Shown here: positions 6,620 through 10,392 of the stretch, one piece after another | Layout of the letters: every line of letters begins with the position of its first letter | How positions within the stretch are numbered: position 1 is the stretch's first letter | Assembly (NCBI GenBank): GCA_018660965.1 | Contig: JABJJH010000528.1 | Span: forward strand, 1-10,392 | Source: Rhodospirillaceae bacterium | Lineage (GTDB): Bacteria > Pseudomonadota > Alphaproteobacteria > UBA8366 > GCA-2717185 | DNA length: 10,392 nt | Direction: 5' to 3' | Made by a program: the position numbers and the translations under genes | Notes under the pieces: model-generated | The model's database searches: none | Seen by the model: the letters and a program-made list of their open reading frames with translations, nothing else | Told to the model about the DNA's origin: nothing

Positions 6620-7813
6620 ATGAGCGGCGGACCACTTGAAGGCGTTCGGGTAATCGACATGACAACGGTCGTGGTCGGTCCGATTTGCGGACGAACCCTG
6701 GCGGATCAGGGCGCGGAGGTCATCAAGGTCGAAGCGCCCGGCGGTGATCTGCTGCGCACCATGGCCCAGGGCAGCCGCAATCCCGGCATGTCCGGCAAGT
6801 TCATGAACTTCAACCGCAATAAACGCTCGATCTGCCTGAACCTCAAACACCCCGACGGACTGGAAGCGATGAAGCGCCTGGTCCGGAGCGCCGATGTGTT
6901 CGTCAGCAACGTCCGCCCGGAAGCGTTGACCCGCGCCGGGCTGGACGCAGACTCCCTGTTGGCGGAAAACCCGCGCTTGATCCATTGCGGCATTCTGGCT
7001 TTCGGGCGCGGCGGGCGATATTTCAACCGCCCCGCCTACGACCCGATTATTCAAAGCCTGTCCGGCGTCGCGGGCACCTTCGAACGCGCCATCGGCGAAC
7101 CGCGTTTCGTGCCCATGGTGATGACCGATCACGTCACCGGTCTGATCGCCGCGCAGTGCATCGGCTTCGCGTTGTATCGCCGCGAACGAACCGGCAAGGG
7201 CGAAGCCGTGGAAGTTCCGATGCTGGAAAACATGGCGTCCTTCGTCACCAGCGAGCATTTGGGCGCGGCGACCTTCGACCCGCCCGTCGGACCCAGCGGC
7301 GATGGGCGCTTGTTGAACGAAAGTTACCGGCCCTTGGCCACCCAGGACGGCTATATCACCGTTGGCCCCAACACCAACCCGCAGGCGTTCGCATTTTTCG
7401 ACGCCATCGGGCGGCCTGAACTGAAAGAAGACCCGCGCTTCGACAGCGCCGCCAATCGGTCCGAGCACGCGGATGAATATTTCAAGGTTCGCGGTGAAGG
7501 ACTACTCCAGAAAACAACGGAAGAATGGCTGGCTATTTTCGAAGAACGGGACGTGCCCGCCGCCCGCTACAATTCCATCGACGACCTTCTGGACGATCCG
7601 CATTTGAACGATGTCGATTTTTTCACCAGCGAGGAACATCCCAGCGAAGGACGCATCCGGCGCACGAAAATCCCCAACGTCTTCCACGGCGGGATGCGCG
7701 AGGATAAACTGCCCGCGCCCACCCTCGGCCAGCACACCAGCGAAGTGCTGAGGGATCTTGGCTACGACGACGCGGCTATCGCCGCCATGCGCGACGGCGG
7801 CGCGGTTACCTGA
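6620..7813 (+). CDS. CaiB/BaiF family (class III) CoA-transferase
   Basis: Predicted CoA-transferase of 397 residues moving CoA between carboxylic acids, cytoplasmic and usually an interlocked dimer. Seen: the N-terminal LEGVRVIDMTT, ADQGAEVIKVEAPGGD, NRNKRSICLNLK, the substrate-side RPAYDPIIQSLSG at about 138-150, and D170 in MTDHVTG, which aligns with the aspartate that forms the acyl intermediate in formyl-CoA transferase. RERTGKGEAVEV and the C-terminal PTLGQHTSEVLRDLGY complete the family pattern, and the length is normal. The ATG at 6620 has GGGGGGA about 6 nt upstream; an in-frame TTG at 6614 is less likely. The gene stands alone on the plus strand, divergent from the dioxygenase operon, so it may act on an acid made by that pathway. 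Donor and acceptor cannot be named. Confidence 0.92.
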   Translation: MSGGPLEGVRVIDMTTVVVGPICGRTLADQGAEVIKVEAPGGDLLRTMAQGSRNPGMSGKFMNFNRNKRSICLNLKHPDGLEAMKRLVRSADVFVSNVRPEALTRAGLDADSLLAENPRLIHCGILAFGRGGRYFNRPAYDPIIQSLSGVAGTFERAIGEPRFVPMVMTDHVTGLIAAQCIGFALYRRERTGKGEAVEVPMLENMASFVTSEHLGAATFDPPVGPSGDGRLLNESYRPLATQDGYITVGPNTNPQAFAFFDAIGRPELKEDPRFDSAANRSEHADEYFKVRGEGLLQKTTEEWLAIFEERDVPAARYNSIDDLLDDPHLNDVDFFTSEEHPSEGRIRRTKIPNVFHGGMREDKLPAPTLGQHTSEVLRDLGYDDAAIAAMRDGGAVT

Positions 7814-7822
7814 GAATCGACC

Positions 7823-7848
7823 TGCTCTATCTTTATGAATTTAGAGCA
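7823..7848. repeat. Upstream inverted pair TGCTCTA/TAGAGCA
   Basis: TGCTCTA at 7823-7829 is the reverse complement of TAGAGCA at 7842-7848, with a 12-nt loop, so transcripts leaving the CoA-transferase gene could fold a 7-bp hairpin 9 nt after the stop codon. The right arm is also the left end of the larger palindrome at 7842-7905, so the two foldings exclude one another. It could be a remnant of a second copy of the same element. Confidence 0.6.
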
Positions 7849-7905
7849 AATTCACGTGTTTATCGGATCACCTTTGGTGATTCCGATTAATCACGATTTG
7901 CTCTA
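7842..7905. repeat. 64-nt palindromic element, possible bidirectional terminator
   Basis: TAGAGCAAAT (7842-7851) pairs with ATTTGCTCTA (7896-7905). Inside, CGTG-TTTATCGG-ATCACC (7855-7872) pairs with GGTGATTCCGATTAATCACG (7876-7895) with a few single-base bulges, around a TTT loop at 7873-7875. The whole is a long near-perfect hairpin between two convergent genes, and its last three bases are the stop codon of the minus-strand SDR gene. TAGAGC-ended palindromes of this kind are, from memory, dispersed repeats in alphaproteobacterial genomes. It may end transcription from both sides, stabilise mRNA 3' ends, or both. The structure is seen; family membership is by resemblance. Confidence 0.85.
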
Positions 7906-8688
7906 GTGCGTCGTGTACCCGCCGTCGATCACCAGATCCGTTCCCTGCATGTAGGTCGCGTCGGTCACGGCGAGGTAATAGGCGAGTTCGGCGATTTCCT
8001 CGGGCTTTCCGAACCGACCGGCGCGCAGATACGTCGTGCGCGCTTCCGCGTAATCCGGATCGTTTTCCAACTTGTCGAGAATGGGTTGCGTCAGGATGGG
8101 ACCGGGGCTGATGGCGTTCACGATGATGTTTTCCCGACCCAGTTCATACGCCATAGATTTCGTCAGGTGGATCAGGGCCGCCTTGGTCAAGCCATACACC
8201 GCGCGTTTGTCGAAGGTGATATGCCCCATCTGGCTGGCCATGTGGATGATGCGCCCGCCGCCCTGTTCGCGCATTGTCGGCAACACTGCCTGACTGGCGA
8301 AAAACGCCGCCGACAGATTAACCGACACGATCTTGTCGAATTCCTCGCGGGTGAAGTCGCCAAACTGCACATGGTCGCGGATGCCCGCATTGTTCACCAG
8401 AACATTGACGCGCCCGAACGTCTTCACCGCCGCCGCGACCATGGCTTCCGGCGCGCCGGGTTCGGCCAGATCGAACAGCCCGGTTTCCACCACGCCATCG
8501 CCGGGACACAACGCCCGGCAATCTTCCGCCGTCGTCGCCAAACCATCGGCGGGTCCATCGGCGGCGAGAAATAGCGACGCCCCTTCGGCGGCGTAGCGGC
8601 GCGCGATGGCGGCCCCGAGTCCCTTCGGCGTCGACGCCCCGCTGATGACCGCGACCTTACCGGTGAGCTTTCCGTCCAAATTCCCCAT
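7903..8688 (-). CDS. SDR family NAD-dependent oxidoreductase (second)
   Basis: Classical short-chain dehydrogenase of 261 residues. Seen: cofactor motif G17-A-S-T-P-K-G-L-G25, two residues longer than the standard TGxxxGxG, D44 at the end of the second strand (LAADG), suggesting NAD, NNAG at 99-102, catalytic S152, Y165 and K169 (YGLTK), SPGPI after strand 6 and the C-terminal LVIDGGYTTH. The ATG at 8688 has AAGGGGA 7 nt upstream; an in-frame TTG at 8694 is less likely. It begins 12 nt after the ChaC-like gene stop and is the last gene of the aconitase operon in this window. Its stop lies inside the terminal repeat of the 7842-7905 palindrome. It differs from the SDR at 2352-3125 in motif and cofactor signals, so it is not a recent duplicate. 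Substrate unknown. Confidence 0.88.
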   Translation of the reverse strand: MGNLDGKLTGKVAVISGASTPKGLGAAIARRYAAEGASLFLAADGPADGLATTAEDCRALCPGDGVVETGLFDLAEPGAPEAMVAAAVKTFGRVNVLVNNAGIRDHVQFGDFTREEFDKIVSVNLSAAFFASQAVLPTMREQGGGRIIHMASQMGHITFDKRAVYGLTKAALIHLTKSMAYELGRENIIVNAISPGPILTQPILDKLENDPDYAEARTTYLRAGRFGKPEEIAELAYYLAVTDATYMQGTDLVIDGGYTTH

Positions 8689-8700
8689 GTTCAATCCCCT

Positions 8701-9348
8701 TCATTCCCGTTCCCGGACTATCGCATGAATGCGTTCGTGCAATTCAACATGTTCCGGGTCTTCAAGTCCCAGCCGTTCATAGGCCTCCACCATGGCGCCA
8801 AGATATTCGTAACACCATCCGTTCGGCCCCCGCGCCCCCGACATCAACCACGCGCGGTCTTCGATGGACATATCGCCGGCATAATTCTGATGCGCCTCGT
8901 TCGCGACATAGACGACGCCATGAATGCTCCCTTGCTCGGTATCCAGTTCCAGCCAAGGCGCGTGATAAACGCCCGACGACATTTCGCGCACCCACAGCGC
9001 CTCCAACACCGCGTCGCGCGTATGATCGTTGGCAAGACGGAAGGCCAGTCCCTGAATGGGACCGCCGCCCGGCACAATGCCAAGCCCCAACCCCGGCCGT
9101 TCCGGCGTGCCGCGTCCCCGCGTCGTCCAGAAACAAAACGATCGCCGATGGCCGTCCAGCGTCGCGACCCGCGTTTCCGCCGGCTCGAATCTGGGATCCC
9201 ACATCAGGGAACCGTATCCGAAGATCCAGATATCACCGTCATTTGGGCCGCCATTGGGATTTCGCGCGAGCGTTTCGGCCATATTGGCGCGGCGCACGTC
9301 GTCAGGAAAACTGACGGGCTTCAAATGCGTGGGAAATGCTACTGCCAT
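8701..9348 (-). CDS. chaC: ChaC-like gamma-glutamylcyclotransferase
   Basis: Predicted glutathione-specific gamma-glutamylcyclotransferase of 215 residues, releasing 5-oxoproline and Cys-Gly in the cytosol. Seen: the substrate-loop signature GYGSLMW at 44-50, followed by FEPAETRVATLDGHRRSFCFW, and the catalytic glutamate E122 in LWVREMSSGVY, all as in ChaC. About 38 extra residues precede the core domain and are not recognisable. The ATG at 9348 is chosen because it lies 22 nt after the aconitase stop; a TTG at 9363 and an internal ATG at 9282 are alternatives, and none has a strong Shine-Dalgarno. The gene sits between aconitase and an SDR with gaps of 22 and 12 nt, so it is probably cotranscribed. 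A gamma-glutamyl-amine substrate rather than glutathione itself cannot be excluded. Confidence 0.87.
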   Translation of the reverse strand: MAVAFPTHLKPVSFPDDVRRANMAETLARNPNGGPNDGDIWIFGYGSLMWDPRFEPAETRVATLDGHRRSFCFWTTRGRGTPERPGLGLGIVPGGGPIQGLAFRLANDHTRDAVLEALWVREMSSGVYHAPWLELDTEQGSIHGVVYVANEAHQNYAGDMSIEDRAWLMSGARGPNGWCYEYLGAMVEAYERLGLEDPEHVELHERIHAIVRERE

Positions 9349-9370
9349 GGATACGCTACTCAAAATCCCG

Positions 9371-10392
9371 TTACAGGGTCCCCAACGCTTCGCGCAGACA
9401 ATAGTTCAACATGCCGCCATGCGCGTAATACTGCACGTCGACGACCGTATCGAGGCGGCTGGTCAATTCGATGTCCTCATGGCTTCCATCGGCCCGGGTG
9501 ATCTTGCAGGCGACCGTCATGCGCGGCGTCAGTGCGCCGTCCAATCCGGTGATGTCGAATGTCTCGTCACCCGTAAGCCCCAGCGTCTTGCGGGTGACGC
9601 CCTTGGGAAATTCCAGGGGCATGACGCCCATGCCGATCAGGTTGGATCGGTGGATGCGTTCCAGACTTTCCGCGATGACCGCGCGAATGCCCAACAGCTT
9701 GGTGCCCTTAGCGGCCCAGTCGCGCGACGATCCCGTGCCGTAATACTCCCCGCCGACGACCACCAGCGGCACACCGTCATCGGCGTATTTATTGGCGGCC
9801 TCGAAGACGCTCATCACTTCGCCCGACGGAACATGGCGGGTAAAGCCGCCTTCGGTGCCCGGCGCCATTTCGTTGCGAAAGCGGATATTGGCGAAGGTGC
9901 CGCGGATCATGATTTCGTGGTTCGTGCGTCGCGTGCCGTAGATGTTGAAATCCGGCGGCGCCACGCCGCGATCCAGAAGATACTGACCGGCTGGAATATC
10001 CGCCGGGATTGCGCCGACCGGGGAAATATGATCGGTCGTCGTCATGTCCCCCGCCATGACCAGCACGCGCGCACCGTGAATATCAGACACCGGCGTGGGC
10101 GTGGGCCCGGCGCCCTCGAACAGGGGCGGCAGCTTGATATAGGTGCTGTCCGGGTCCCATTCGAAGGTCACGCCGTCGGGAATGGGCAGGTTCGCCCAGC
10201 GGTCGTCGCCGTTGAACGCGGTCGCATAGCGCGCGCGATATAGATCCGGCGTCACTGCGCCTGCGATGGCGGCGTCGATTTCGGACTGGCTCGGCCAGAC
10301 GTCTTTCAGGTAAACCGGCGCGCCGTCCGCGCCCTCGCCCAGCGGTTCGGTCGTGAAGTCCCGATCCAGAACGCCGGCGATGGCGTAGGCGA
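9371..10392 (-). CDS. acnA: Aconitate hydratase, C-terminal part (gene runs off the right edge)
   Basis: The C-terminal 340 residues of an AcnA/IRP1-type aconitase, which interconverts citrate and isocitrate using a 4Fe-4S cluster. The open frame reads through the window's right edge, so the start and the cluster cysteines are outside. Seen: TTEPLG and VYLKDVWPS before the linker, then the swivel domain with MTTTDHISPVGAIP, MIRGTFANIRFRNEM, the substrate-binding loop EYYGTGSSRDWAAKG, AVIAESLERIHRSNLIGMGV and GVTRKTLGLTG. These follow E. coli AcnA closely. The sequence GTRRTNHEI replaces the usual GSRRGNHEV, a mild divergence. No internal stop or frameshift is visible. It is the first seen gene of a minus-strand operon with the ChaC-like and second SDR genes. 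A 2-methylcitrate-type paralogue (AcnD) is less likely. Confidence 0.9.
   Translation of the reverse strand, partial: AYAIAGVLDRDFTTEPLGEGADGAPVYLKDVWPSQSEIDAAIAGAVTPDLYRARYATAFNGDDRWANLPIPDGVTFEWDPDSTYIKLPPLFEGAGPTPTPVSDIHGARVLVMAGDMTTTDHISPVGAIPADIPAGQYLLDRGVAPPDFNIYGTRRTNHEIMIRGTFANIRFRNEMAPGTEGGFTRHVPSGEVMSVFEAANKYADDGVPLVVVGGEYYGTGSSRDWAAKGTKLLGIRAVIAESLERIHRSNLIGMGVMPLEFPKGVTRKTLGLTGDETFDITGLDGALTPRMTVACKITRADGSHEDIELTSRLDTVVDVQYYAHGGMLNYCLREALGTL

Noticed and set aside
9056..10243. Plus-strand open frame of 395 codons opposite the aconitase and ChaC-like genes
   Set aside because: It spans two well-recognised minus-strand genes and their junction, with no recognisable motif of its own.

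Overview
The window reads as a chromosomal segment of a GC-rich, heterotrophic alphaproteobacterium. Every protein resembles the versions common in Rhodospirillales/Rhodobacterales-type genomes, and the palindromic repeat near 7.84-7.91 kb is of the alphaproteobacterial TAGAGC-ended kind. The exact taxon cannot be fixed from sequence alone. I see no phage, transposase, CRISPR array, rRNA or tRNA. The window is almost entirely coding, with no gene-free stretch above 140 bases.

Layout. (1) 100-3125, plus strand: a tight three-gene operon. It holds a histidinol-dehydrogenase-fold enzyme best matching sulfopropanediol 3-dehydrogenase (HpsN-like), a lambda-crystallin/L-gulonate 3-dehydrogenase-like 3-hydroxyacyl-CoA dehydrogenase family member, and a short-chain dehydrogenase (SDR). 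(2) 6500-3263, minus strand, convergent with the first: a TfdA/TauD-type 2-oxoglutarate dioxygenase, a class I SAM methyltransferase and a type I formylglycine sulfatase without signal peptide. (3) 6501-6619: a divergent intergenic region with a 14-bp tandem direct repeat. (4) 6620-7813, plus strand: a class III CoA-transferase (CaiB/BaiF). (5) 7823-7905: a three-copy TGCTCTA/TAGAGCA structure containing a 64-nt near-perfect palindrome between two convergent genes. (6) 10392-7903, minus strand: aconitase (C-terminal 340 residues only; the gene runs off the right edge), a ChaC-type gamma-glutamylcyclotransferase and a second SDR, spaced 22 and 12 nt apart.

Working together. Segments 1-4 look like a catabolic island of unassigned substrate. 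A cytoplasmic sulfatase would remove a sulfate ester. A TfdA-like dioxygenase would oxidatively break an ether or similar bond. HpsN-like, CRYL1-like and SDR dehydrogenases would oxidise polyol or hydroxy-acid positions. The CoA-transferase would activate a resulting acid. Each enzyme class is well supported by motifs, but the joint pathway is inference. No transporter, regulator or sulfo-lyase lies in the window. Segment 6 looks like central metabolism plus glutathione turnover.
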